A stretch of 36,016 bases of DNA from a virus: positions 1-36,016 of IMG/VR virus record IMGVR_UViG_3300025133_000333; one strand, 5' to 3'. The translations under genes were made by a program, and so were the position numbers. The notes beneath the pieces are model-generated. The model did no database searches and was not told the DNA's origin. It worked only from the letters and a program-made list of their open reading frames with translations. Position 1 is the first letter of the stretch. Each line of letters starts with the position of its first letter. This document shows, one piece after another, positions 29,002 through 35,257 of the stretch.

Positions 29002-29769
29002 TTACCAAGGTTTATCAGTGGACCAAGCCGCTCCGTTTACTAAAGTCATAGCCGCAAAGCTGTTTCCTGCTAAATCGTTTGCACTAGTGCCTTCATTTTC
29101 ATCCATCTTTAAATACTTCTGCAACCTAGCGGAACCTGTGTAATCTCCAGAATTACTACTTAGATTTGGATTGTCATTATATATAGCAGCTATATTATCT
29201 TCATCTAAAGCAGTATTCCATGTGGCTATCTGATCCAAGTATTGGTTGTAGTATGCTAAACCTGCCAAATTAGATGTGGTAAAGAGGCTAGTTCCAGTAT
29301 GAGATTCTAGGTTTGTTGAAGATGCTACAGAGCTTTCACTGTTAGTGGCCACAACATCACCGTTTATATAACATATAGTACTCCTGTTTGTTGCAGATCC
29401 GTCGCTTACAAAGGCTACGTGATACCAAGTATCAGCGTCCATGTTAGAATTAAACACAGCGTTGATAACAGTAGTACTTGTTCCTGTAGCTCCTACTATT
29501 TGCATATCCCCACCAGCACTACATGCTATCCATAGGTATTCACTAGGATATGTCCCTTTCCAAAACACCGTTTGGTTAGTAGTGGTAACAAATTTAACGT
29601 AGAAAGATAGCGTCCAACTACCAGTCGCCAAAGTATCAAAAAGATTATCTCCATCAGGTTGCGACAGATAGTCATTAGTACCATCCATAAGGATAGAGTA
29701 CGAGTTGGTATTAGTCGATGGCGGTAATGATTTTACTAAACTACCGATACTAGATCTTAATCCTAACAC
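29002..29769 (-). CDS. LamG / concanavalin-like lectin-fold virion protein
   Basis: The start is a GTG at 29769 that overlaps the TAG of the preceding gene by one base (TAGTG), matching other junctions here. The alternative TTG at 29823 would need a 55-bp overlap. The chain (255 aa) contains SILMDGTNDYLSQPDG, a SWTLSFYVKF strand, DADTWYHVAFVSDG, TICYINGDVV and a DQIATWNTALDEDNIAAIYN segment, all characteristic of LamG/laminin-G-like domains (Concanavalin A-like fold). Such domains bind sugars, and in phages they decorate capsids or tail fibres. The N-terminal 25 residues (LGLRSSIGSLVKSLPPS) are a short helical anchor. It lies beside another small virion-like gene. Confidence 0.8.
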   Translation of the reverse strand: MLGLRSSIGSLVKSLPPSTNTNSYSILMDGTNDYLSQPDGDNLFDTLATGSWTLSFYVKFVTTTNQTVFWKGTYPSEYLWIACSAGGDMQIVGATGTSTTVINAVFNSNMDADTWYHVAFVSDGSATNRSTICYINGDVVATNSESSVASSTNLESHTGTSLFTTSNLAGLAYYNQYLDQIATWNTALDEDNIAAIYNDNPNLSSNSGDYTGSARLQKYLKMDENEGTSANDLAGNSFAAMTLVNGAAWSTDKPW

Positions 29770-30125
29770 TAGCCTAGGTATGCTATAAAGGCTGTAGCCC
29801 CAGATGTTGATATCTCTGACCAACGACCATAAATAGTGATACCCGCTGGAAACTCTGTCCCAGTGGCAATCTCACCTTTCGTGCCTTCGGTTCTTGTAGG
29901 TGCGTTATCAGCGTCTGCATCAGTTCTATCGTGAGAGGCAGGGTTTCCAATACACTGCACCTTCCCGCTTCTGTCATCTTTAAGCACATCAAAGGTGCAA
30001 GCATCTACGCATGTTATAGCTGTAAAAACTTTTCCAACTGGAGGTTTTACAGTGCTTGCGGCGGTTTTACAGAACACAGATCCCAGTTGCCCAAGACCAA
30101 ATGCTGTTGTTGAGTTCATTCCCAT
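29769..30125 (-). CDS. Small putative virion protein (118 aa)
   Basis: The start is the ATG at 30125 (MGMNSTTAFGLGQLGS), one base after the holin-like gene; an ATG two codons later is equally possible. The chain is beta-rich and Gly/Thr/Ala-heavy with four cysteines in the N-terminal half (CKTAAS, CVDACTF and a CIGN site) and ends GITIYGRWSEISTSGATAFI, a short pattern I have seen in phage minor capsid/decoration proteins. Its stop overlaps the GTG start of the LamG-like gene. Role inferred from composition and neighbours. Confidence 0.65.
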   Translation of the reverse strand: MGMNSTTAFGLGQLGSVFCKTAASTVKPPVGKVFTAITCVDACTFDVLKDDRSGKVQCIGNPASHDRTDADADNAPTRTEGTKGEIATGTEFPAGITIYGRWSEISTSGATAFIAYLG

Positions 30126-30126
30126 T

Positions 30127-30564
30127 TTATTTTTTTACTTTTTCTATTGTCCTACCCGCGAAGTATGCTCCAAAGGCAGTTAACATTAATATTTCTAATA
30201 AAGACACATATGAATCTTTAACGTTGAAAGGCAGCGTGTCTATACTGTCAAACACCATAGTCGCCACAAACATAGTCATAAGAGCTAATAGAGTTAGGGG
30301 TCTAATCAGCTTAGCGAGTTTAACATCACTACCCATATCTGCCACCCATCTATTTGTTACATTCTCTTGGAATTTTACTTCCGCGTCTATCATTTTTTGA
30401 GCTTCTCCAGAATCTATAGTTGGATCTTTGTCTATAAGATTTTTTACTATACCCAAAGCTCCCTTGTCCGGGAGAAGATCTCCTACTACACCTAAGATAT
30501 CTGGCGCTTTATTGGCTAACCAAGCACCTAGCTTAGTGTCTTTTATTTTCTTTTTATCACTCAT
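30127..30564 (-). CDS. Holin-like membrane protein (GTA-type 3TM holin resemblance)
   Basis: The chosen start is the ATG at 30564, which overlaps the TAA of the HEAQH gene (TAATG). An upstream in-frame ATG at 30612 would overlap that gene by 49 bp. The 145-aa protein has a charged N-terminus, an Ile/Leu/Val stretch (APDILGVVGDLLP), then two good membrane segments: RPLTLLALMTMFVATMVF (about residues 89-106) and SLLEILMLTAFGAYFAG (about 121-137), ending basic (RTIEKVKK). This layout is like small phage holins of the 3TM family, which open the inner membrane at lysis. Pairing with a putative metallopeptidase and a 51-aa membrane protein just upstream supports a lysis module, but no classical endolysin is visible in the window. 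Confidence 0.6.
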   Translation of the reverse strand: MSDKKKIKDTKLGAWLANKAPDILGVVGDLLPDKGALGIVKNLIDKDPTIDSGEAQKMIDAEVKFQENVTNRWVADMGSDVKLAKLIRPLTLLALMTMFVATMVFDSIDTLPFNVKDSYVSLLEILMLTAFGAYFAGRTIEKVKK

Positions 30565-30935
30565 TATCTCTCCGCTTTCATAGCCGATTGCTCCCAAGGA
30601 AACCCCTCCCATCCCTCTTCATTCCACGTACCGTTGTATTTTATCTTACCATCCTTCCTCTGATAAGTCTTACCTTCCCATCTTACCCAGTCGTCCCCAA
30701 AAGCGGCTTTACCGCTATCCATATCCCTTACGTGTTGGGCTTCGTGAGAGATCACTTTTCTCTCTTGAGCGCTACCTGGTTCAACGCCCTTATCTACCAC
30801 TACTCTACCTGGATGAGCTTCACCTAAAACACCATCCTCAAGTTTTTTGCGCTCAATTTTAAAACCGTGCTTCTTATTAAGTTTACCACCATGAGCGATA
30901 CCTGGTAGTGGTTTATTCCCAAGTTTAAAAGCCAT
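30564..30935 (-). CDS. Small HEAQH putative metallopeptidase (123 aa, MAFK start)
   Basis: Residues 64-68 read H-E-A-Q-H in the context KVISHEAQHVRDMDSGK, a classic zincin zinc-binding and catalytic helix, and a PWEQSA segment near residue 113-118 (E115) could supply the third ligand as in other minimal gluzincin-like proteins. The protein is small, soluble and rich in Lys/Gly/Trp. It begins MAFKL, like two other proteins of this operon, and overlaps the holin-like start by TAATG. It may be a lysis peptidase, a virion maturation protease or a peptidoglycan-directed enzyme; the sequence cannot decide. Peptidase activity is inferred from the motif alone. Confidence 0.65.
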   Translation of the reverse strand: MAFKLGNKPLPGIAHGGKLNKKHGFKIERKKLEDGVLGEAHPGRVVVDKGVEPGSAQERKVISHEAQHVRDMDSGKAAFGDDWVRWEGKTYQRKDGKIKYNGTWNEEGWEGFPWEQSAMKAER

Positions 30936-30940
30936 AGTGT

Positions 30941-31096
30941 TTATTTACGTCTATCTGTGATGATAGCGTTAATAAATGTGTCAACCCATCCGAAGATTTT
31001 GTTGTCCGCCTCCGTAGGTGTTAAGTTCACCACTACCTTCGCTAAGGCCATTAGGGCTATAAGTAATGCAGCCCAGTTTTCTAATAAAAATTCCAT
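30941..31096 (-). CDS. 51-aa single-pass membrane protein
   Basis: An ATG at 31096 (or 31099, adding one Met) opens a frame of 51 codons. The protein MEFLLENWAALLIALMAL... has one hydrophobic helix (residues 9-24) followed by a short polar segment (NLTPTEADNKIF) and a basic tail ending TDRRK. A short TM plus a charged tail is typical of phage small holin/antiholin or membrane proteins. It lies 5 bp before the HEAQH gene and 20 bp after the winged-helix gene, without overlap. The name is not known; a lysis role is a guess from context. Confidence 0.7.
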   Translation of the reverse strand: MEFLLENWAALLIALMALAKVVVNLTPTEADNKIFGWVDTFINAIITDRRK

Positions 31097-31116
31097 CATA
31101 TTATATTGATTTGTTA

Positions 31117-31557
31117 TTATCTATCTTTATCTCGTATCATATCATCTATAGACTTATTCATGACTTTATCTGTATATGATACGTTATTGTAAAAAACACT
31201 ACGCTCTGAGGTAGGTAAATCTTCCTCACCTAGTAGTATTCGGTATATGCGACTCACGAGTTGAGAGCATTTAAAAGAGGTTTTAAATATAGAGTATTTA
31301 ATACTCGTTCGGTTTCTATGTCGCCAGACTTCTATCCACCCGGCTGATCGCAGTCTCTCCCACCTTTTCTTATCCCAAGAATACGTGTAAGCGCCGTCGA
31401 TGAATTCGTTTCGGGTAAATCTACCCTTATGATCTAGATATATCAACAACTCTAGATCAGCATCTGTTAACCCGTAAGTCTTACAGGCCCACTTCCTCGT
31501 GAGCCTGTAGTACTTAAGGATGTTCATCTCTTTAAGATCTTGAGATGTAATTCTCAT
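31117..31557 (-). CDS. Winged-helix DNA-binding-like protein (146 aa)
   Basis: The ATG overlaps the GroES stop (ATGA). The middle reads as a winged helix: a helix with DADLELLIYLDHKGRF, a TRNEFIDGAY segment, a recognition-like helix SWDKKRWERLRSAGWIEV, and a beta wing RHRNRTSIKYSIFK. This matches MarR-type winged-helix patterns. Two cysteines and a basic N-terminus are also present, and the C-terminal 40 residues are polar. Being co-transcribed with GroES suggests a regulator or a virion protein with DNA contact; no partner operator was identified. Confidence 0.6.
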   Translation of the reverse strand: MRITSQDLKEMNILKYYRLTRKWACKTYGLTDADLELLIYLDHKGRFTRNEFIDGAYTYSWDKKRWERLRSAGWIEVWRHRNRTSIKYSIFKTSFKCSQLVSRIYRILLGEEDLPTSERSVFYNNVSYTDKVMNKSIDDMIRDKDR

Positions 31558-31811
31558 TCCACTAAAACCACATCTCTTGCTCGGATTACATGGTACATTG
31601 TATCCGCCCAGGTTATACCATGCCCAGCGTGTTTGTCGTAATATATAATGTCTTCATCTTTTAGACCTTCCACTAGATTACCTGTAGAGATAATCGTAGC
31701 TTTTACGTACCTATTCGTTTCGTCTAATTCTTCTGTGAGAAGTAGACCACCAACTTTTTTAGGCCCTGCTTTCTCTATATCTACTACTATGTAATCGTTA
31801 ATGGCTTTCAT
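31554..31811 (-). CDS. groES: GroES co-chaperonin (phage-encoded, 85 aa)
   Basis: The start is the ATG at 31811 (MKAINDYIVVDIEK); an ATG four codons upstream at 31823 gives the same frame. The protein has the Cpn10 N-terminal strand (DYIVVDI), a mobile loop with the GGLLLT hydrophobic tip (corresponding to GGIVLT in E. coli GroES), a TIISTGN strand, a KDEDIIYYD segment and the closing strand VIRARDVVLVE. It is about 12 residues shorter than E. coli GroES, the shortening falling where the roof beta-hairpin lies. It overlaps the end of GroEL by 14 bp, so both are co-translated. It should cap the GroEL ring; partner specificity is untested. Confidence 0.88.
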   Translation of the reverse strand: MKAINDYIVVDIEKAGPKKVGGLLLTEELDETNRYVKATIISTGNLVEGLKDEDIIYYDKHAGHGITWADTMYHVIRARDVVLVE

Positions 31812-33366
31812 CTGCTCTAGCATTTGAGATTACACAATCTGCGGATATAATGGTTGATACCACTGATACCGCGTTTTTTAGAGCTGACTTAGTTACAAGC
31901 ACTGGATCTACAATCCCAGCCTCTAACATGTCAACGCATTTACCAGATATAACATCTACTCCACAGGATTCCTTATCTTCACACACCATGTCCGATATAC
32001 CTGCGTTATCTAATATAGTGTAGAAAGGAGATCTAATAGCTTTAAGAAGTATCTCTTCCCCTACGTTTGTAGGTTTAATTTTTTCAGATGCCCATAACAA
32101 GGCGGCTCCACCACCAGCCACGATACCTTCTTTTAAAGCGGCTTTAGTTGCGTATATAGCATCTTCGGCCCTATCTTTCTTTTCTTTGAGTTCGACTTTA
32201 GAATCAGCTCCAATTCGTACAATACCTACAGATCCAGATAAAGAAGCTAATCTTTGCTCTAACTTCTTCTTTATAAATCCATTTTTCTCTGTAGCTATTT
32301 TTTTAGTTACTTCTGCTATCCTTTCAGTTGTTTCCTCAGTGATCTCCTCTAAGGTTATTACTGTAGAACTATCGTCTGTAACAACTGTCTCCGCCCTCCC
32401 CAAGTGATCTACACTTATAAGATCTAAATCATCTCCCAATTCCTCATTTATAACTGTGGCCCCAGTGAGGATAGCTAAATCCTCTGTAGCATCCTTCTTC
32501 GTGGGGCCAAATCCTGGTAGGTCTATAATATTAATCTTTATATTCCCTTTTACCTTATTCATAAGTAAAGCACTCTTTACCTGTTGTGCTACAGGCGCTA
32601 TAATTAAAAGGGCTCTCCCTTTCTTTATAACATGTTCTAATACCGTTTGTATCTTTCGTACGTTGGGAATCTCGCTAGACACGATTAAGATATATGGATC
32701 TTCTAATTCAGAGATATGTTTCTCTGTATTCGTTACCCAGTGCGGAGATGTTAATCCGCAATCTATCTGAACTCCATCAACTAATTCCACATATGTTTCC
32801 TCTGTCTCACTTTCTTCCATGAGAACAACGCCTTCTTTCCCAACTTTTTGATACGCTTCTGATATAATAGCACCGAGAGCTTTATCATTATTACAAGAGA
32901 TAGCGCTAACACTCTCAAGCATATCTCCCACAACTTCAATAGCAGAGGTTTCGAGGTACTCATTGACCTTTTGAAGTCCCGAGTTAATACCCTCTTTAAT
33001 ATCTCGAATTGAGTTGCCACTATACTGTTCTGAATTTACTGTTTTAAGTAGTGATTCAGCAAGTACAGTAGCTGTAGTAGTTCCGTCCCCTGCCTCTTTC
33101 ACGGTATTGCTAGCGGCTTCCTTTATTAGGGTGGCCCCTATGTTTTCAACCGGATCATACAAGACTACGCTTTGAGCAACGGTTACACCGTCTTTTGTTA
33201 TGACCGGCTTTCCGCGCGCGTCCTCATATATTACACACTTCCCAGAAGCGCCTAATGTAGATTTCACGGCTTTAGCTAATTTTTCTACTCCGGCTATGAC
33301 TTTGTCTTTAGCCTCCTCGCCGAAGTCTAGTGATTTTATTAACTCACTAGGTAAGTTATATTCCAT
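31798..33366 (-). CDS. groEL: GroEL chaperonin (phage-encoded, 522 aa)
   Basis: The hallmark ATP-site motifs are TKDGVTVA (residues 57-64, D59) and AGDGTTTATVLA (92-103, D94), equivalent to E. coli D52 and D87 regions, and AEDAIYATKAALKEGIVAGGG (400-420, D402), equivalent to the catalytic D398 region. The apical domain has the expected VELVDGVQIDCGL and VLEHVIKKGRALLIIAP segments. The usual TLGPKG is TLGASG here. The C-terminus ends NARADESH without the GGM repeat. It is upstream of GroES with a 14-bp overlap. A phage GroEL in the late operon suggests folding of capsid, portal or giant tail proteins that the host chaperonin serves poorly; phage-encoded GroEL is known from Pseudomonas phage EL and from virioplankton. 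Confidence 0.95.
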   Translation of the reverse strand: MEYNLPSELIKSLDFGEEAKDKVIAGVEKLAKAVKSTLGASGKCVIYEDARGKPVITKDGVTVAQSVVLYDPVENIGATLIKEAASNTVKEAGDGTTTATVLAESLLKTVNSEQYSGNSIRDIKEGINSGLQKVNEYLETSAIEVVGDMLESVSAISCNNDKALGAIISEAYQKVGKEGVVLMEESETEETYVELVDGVQIDCGLTSPHWVTNTEKHISELEDPYILIVSSEIPNVRKIQTVLEHVIKKGRALLIIAPVAQQVKSALLMNKVKGNIKINIIDLPGFGPTKKDATEDLAILTGATVINEELGDDLDLISVDHLGRAETVVTDDSSTVITLEEITEETTERIAEVTKKIATEKNGFIKKKLEQRLASLSGSVGIVRIGADSKVELKEKKDRAEDAIYATKAALKEGIVAGGGAALLWASEKIKPTNVGEEILLKAIRSPFYTILDNAGISDMVCEDKESCGVDVISGKCVDMLEAGIVDPVLVTKSALKNAVSVVSTIISADCVISNARADESH

Positions 33367-33371
33367 ATTGT

Positions 33372-33390
33372 ATTAAATTAAATTAAATTT
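33372..33390 (-). repeat. 19-bp ATTAA-type repeat (second copy, GroEL leader)
   Basis: The plus-strand stretch attaaattaaattaaattt is identical to 28749-28767 and ends five bases before the GroEL start. It is A/T only and unstructured. The neighbouring gap 33391-33428 shows nothing else. Confidence 0.6.
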
Positions 33391-33428
33391 TGGTTAGATG
33401 GTTTTATAGATACTCACATTGAAGTTTG

Positions 33429-33602
33429 TTATCTTGTTATTTCTGCGTCCGTAGACAGCGAATCAATATATGCTTGATTTTGATGATATACTTCGTCGCT
33501 GACGAATTCAATTTCAGTATTACTAAGTTTAATCTCCTCATCGATCTGCGTTTTAGGGGTGCATGACGCGAAAATCACGCCGATTAGTAATATTGTCCTC
33601 AT
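33429..33602 (-). CDS. Small phage lipoprotein (57 aa)
   Basis: The ATG at 33602 gives a positively charged start (MRT), a short hydrophobic core (ILLIGVIFA) and a lipobox-like F-A-S-C with Cys at residue 14, followed by a Thr/Pro/Lys linker and an acidic, Glu/Asp-rich mature part. The SC residue pair before the polar part is frequent in Bacteroidetes lipoproteins, supporting that host group. The gene starts one base after the stop of the 96-aa gene and lies 62 bp before GroEL. Plausible roles are an outer-spanin, a superinfection-exclusion lipoprotein or a lysis helper; none is demonstrated. Confidence 0.65.
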   Translation of the reverse strand: MRTILLIGVIFASCTPKTQIDEEIKLSNTEIEFVSDEVYHQNQAYIDSLSTDAEITR

Positions 33603-33603
33603 G

Positions 33604-33894
33604 TTAGAACGTTTTTACCACTTTCGGCCCTTTTGTAGCCTCTAACTTCTTCGAGAAGTAGTCGATGCTTCCGTCAATAGCAGATTCTGCGCCTTCCATA
33701 GTCTCTCTACGGGTTACAGAGTGCCAATTCTCTTCATCTTTAGGGTTGGATACTTCCGTTTGGTAGAATCCGTTGGGTAATTGGGTAATTCGCCACTTAC
33801 TCTTGTCCGCCATGTGCGTCCATTCAGTGATCTCTTGTTTCCCAGGTTTCATAGTATGCGTCGTAGACGTACTATTGTAGTATAAATAGGTCAT
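33604..33894 (-). CDS. Conserved-type small protein (96 aa), unknown function
   Basis: The chosen start is the ATG at 33894, preceded by an A-rich leader (CATAAAACCAAAAACAC). ATGs at 33852 (MKPGKQEITEW) and 33813 (MADKSKWRI) are alternatives and the domain proper begins near the latter. The core reads KSKWRITQLPNGFYQTE, a beta hairpin rich in aromatic residues, followed by a helix (EGAESAIDGSIDYFSKKL) and a basic end (GPKVVKTF). I recognise the pattern as recurrent in marine phages but know no function. Confidence 0.6.
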   Translation of the reverse strand: MTYLYYNSTSTTHTMKPGKQEITEWTHMADKSKWRITQLPNGFYQTEVSNPKDEENWHSVTRRETMEGAESAIDGSIDYFSKKLEATKGPKVVKTF

Positions 33895-33936
33895 GTGTTT
33901 TTGGTTTTATGACTGTTTATGGTATAGGGAGTTTCC

Positions 33937-34356
33937 CTATGTTCTATTCCTTGCTTTCTTTTTCGCTCTATCTTCTTTTCTACGCTCGCTTGGTGACAAA
34001 GCGTTCCTCCGAGCTATTTCAGCTTTATTTGCTTCAATCTCAGCTTTCCTTTCATCTTCTTTCTCTGCAGATGCAGCACTTGAAGCTTGCATCTTAGATA
34101 ACTCAGCAATATACTGCTCGTCAGATTTAGCCTCTAGCGCTTTGCTTGACTCTTCATTACCTGATTCGCGGGATATCACATTCCCTTCCGCGTCTTCTGT
34201 TCCAGTACCAGCGGCTCTTTCCGCGACTCTATATGCTTTATCTGCAAGAACCTCCTCGGAATTGCTGAGATTACGTAGTAAGTTTTCAGTTACTGATGTG
34301 CTTGGTTCCCCTTCTTTGGCTTTGAACCCGGAAAATCCTTTCATTTTAAATGCCAT
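33937..34356 (-). CDS. MAFK-start charged coiled-coil protein (139 aa)
   Basis: The chain begins MAFKMKGFSGFKAKEGEP, then is almost entirely helical and charged: Glu/Lys/Ala/Ser-rich with coiled-coil-like runs (KEDERKAEIEANKAEIARR) and a basic end (DRAKKKARNRT). It starts 4 bp after the lysine-rich gene and ends 42 bp before the 96-aa gene. The shared MAFK head with the 291-aa and HEAQH proteins is notable. A virion or assembly role is possible but not shown. A frame on the opposite strand (33893-34372) is an artefact of this composition. A SD-like AAGGA lies 10 bp upstream of the ATG, one of few in the window. Confidence 0.7.
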   Translation of the reverse strand: MAFKMKGFSGFKAKEGEPSTSVTENLLRNLSNSEEVLADKAYRVAERAAGTGTEDAEGNVISRESGNEESSKALEAKSDEQYIAELSKMQASSAASAEKEDERKAEIEANKAEIARRNALSPSERRKEDRAKKKARNRT

Positions 34357-34360
34357 ATCT

Positions 34361-35236
34361 TTATCCTTTTGAATTTATAGCAGCGACATCTTTTTCAAGT
34401 TGGGCGCTAGCTGCTTGTGTGTTAGCTTTTTTATTACTTTTTGCGGCTTGGTCTGCAGCCTTTTTTACGTCGCGTCTAGAACCGCCAGATTCGCTTTTAG
34501 CTTGCTGTCTTAATCGCTTACGGCCAGCTCTATCGCTAGCTTTGTACTCATCGCTTTGTTTTACCTCCTTTTTAGCTTGACCTTTAGTCAATGTCCTCTT
34601 ACGAGCAGTCTCAGCTATAAGCGCTGCCTCTTTCGCATCGGCTGTACCAGCTGCCTCCTTCTTTCTGTCTTCACGTTCTTTACCTCTAGTAATTGCAGCC
34701 TGAGCATCTCGCTCTCCCTGGCCTGACGCTTTCTTTTTTGTACCTTTGTAGTCACTAGCAACTACTGTGCTACCTCCTTTAGTTCTACCTTGTGATTCTA
34801 CGAGAGTATCTGATTTATCTTTATTGCTCTTCTTTGTTGTAACGTTTCCGCTTTTCCCACTACCAGTTTTATCACCATGTGATTTATCCACATTGCCAGC
34901 TTTACCGGGTGCCGTAGTTTGTAAACCTGGCTTTTCAACACCAGTAGCTATTTCAGAAGCTTTTATTGACGGTTTCGCAGCTGGTTTATTAATTCTCTTA
35001 CCTGCAACTGTATCGTCTGACCCCTTAGTGACCCTTGTTTTACCGTATGCGGCATTAATTTTAGCTTGCGCTGTCTCGTACGCTTCGGATCCAACTTCGT
35101 TAGCGTTCCTAGTTTTAATGTAAGAATCTAAATTAGCGTCTTTAGCTTTTGCGTCTGCATAAGGATTCGCTTTTAAAGCGGAGGATCCCATCTTTTTAAA
35201 TGAGGTTGTATTCCCCGATCTTAATTTAAATGCCAT
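34361..35236 (-). CDS. Very lysine-rich low-complexity protein with MAFK start (291 aa)
   Basis: The first residues MAFKLRSGNTTSFKKMGSSA are followed by about 270 residues dominated by Lys, Ala, Ser, Gly, Thr, Asp and Arg with very few aromatic or large hydrophobic residues. Segments such as GKSGNVTTKKSNKDKSDT and RAGRKRLRQQAKSESGGSRR are strongly basic, so much of the chain is probably disordered. Basic disordered phage proteins may bind nucleic acid, be packaged with DNA or be host-directed; nothing decides between these. It is 21 bp downstream of the first gene of the operon, with an A-rich leader (CAAAATAAATAAAACAAC). Confidence 0.65.
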   Translation of the reverse strand: MAFKLRSGNTTSFKKMGSSALKANPYADAKAKDANLDSYIKTRNANEVGSEAYETAQAKINAAYGKTRVTKGSDDTVAGKRINKPAAKPSIKASEIATGVEKPGLQTTAPGKAGNVDKSHGDKTGSGKSGNVTTKKSNKDKSDTLVESQGRTKGGSTVVASDYKGTKKKASGQGERDAQAAITRGKEREDRKKEAAGTADAKEAALIAETARKRTLTKGQAKKEVKQSDEYKASDRAGRKRLRQQAKSESGGSRRDVKKAADQAAKSNKKANTQAASAQLEKDVAAINSKG

Positions 35237-35257
35237 GTTGTTTTATTTATTTTGTTA

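Noticed and set aside
29769-29823. Upstream TTG start for the LamG-like gene
   Set aside because: It would need a 55-bp overlap and TTG; the GTG at 29769 overlaps the previous stop by one base like other junctions.
29783-30004. 73-aa minus-strand frame within the 118-aa virion gene
   Set aside because: It is a shifted frame of the 118-aa gene with no leader of its own and no coding-like pattern.
30564-30612. Upstream ATG for the holin-like protein
   Set aside because: It lies inside the HEAQH gene in another frame; the ATG at 30564 forms the TAATG junction seen repeatedly here.
32781-33020. 79-aa minus-strand frame inside GroEL
   Set aside because: It is a second frame within the unmistakable GroEL gene, so a shadow.
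33893-34372. 159-aa frame on the plus strand
   Set aside because: It is antisense to the charged MAFK 139-aa gene; its Ser/Leu/Phe-rich look is the mirror of Lys/Glu/Arg codons. The minus frame has the MAFK head, spacing and leader of a real gene.
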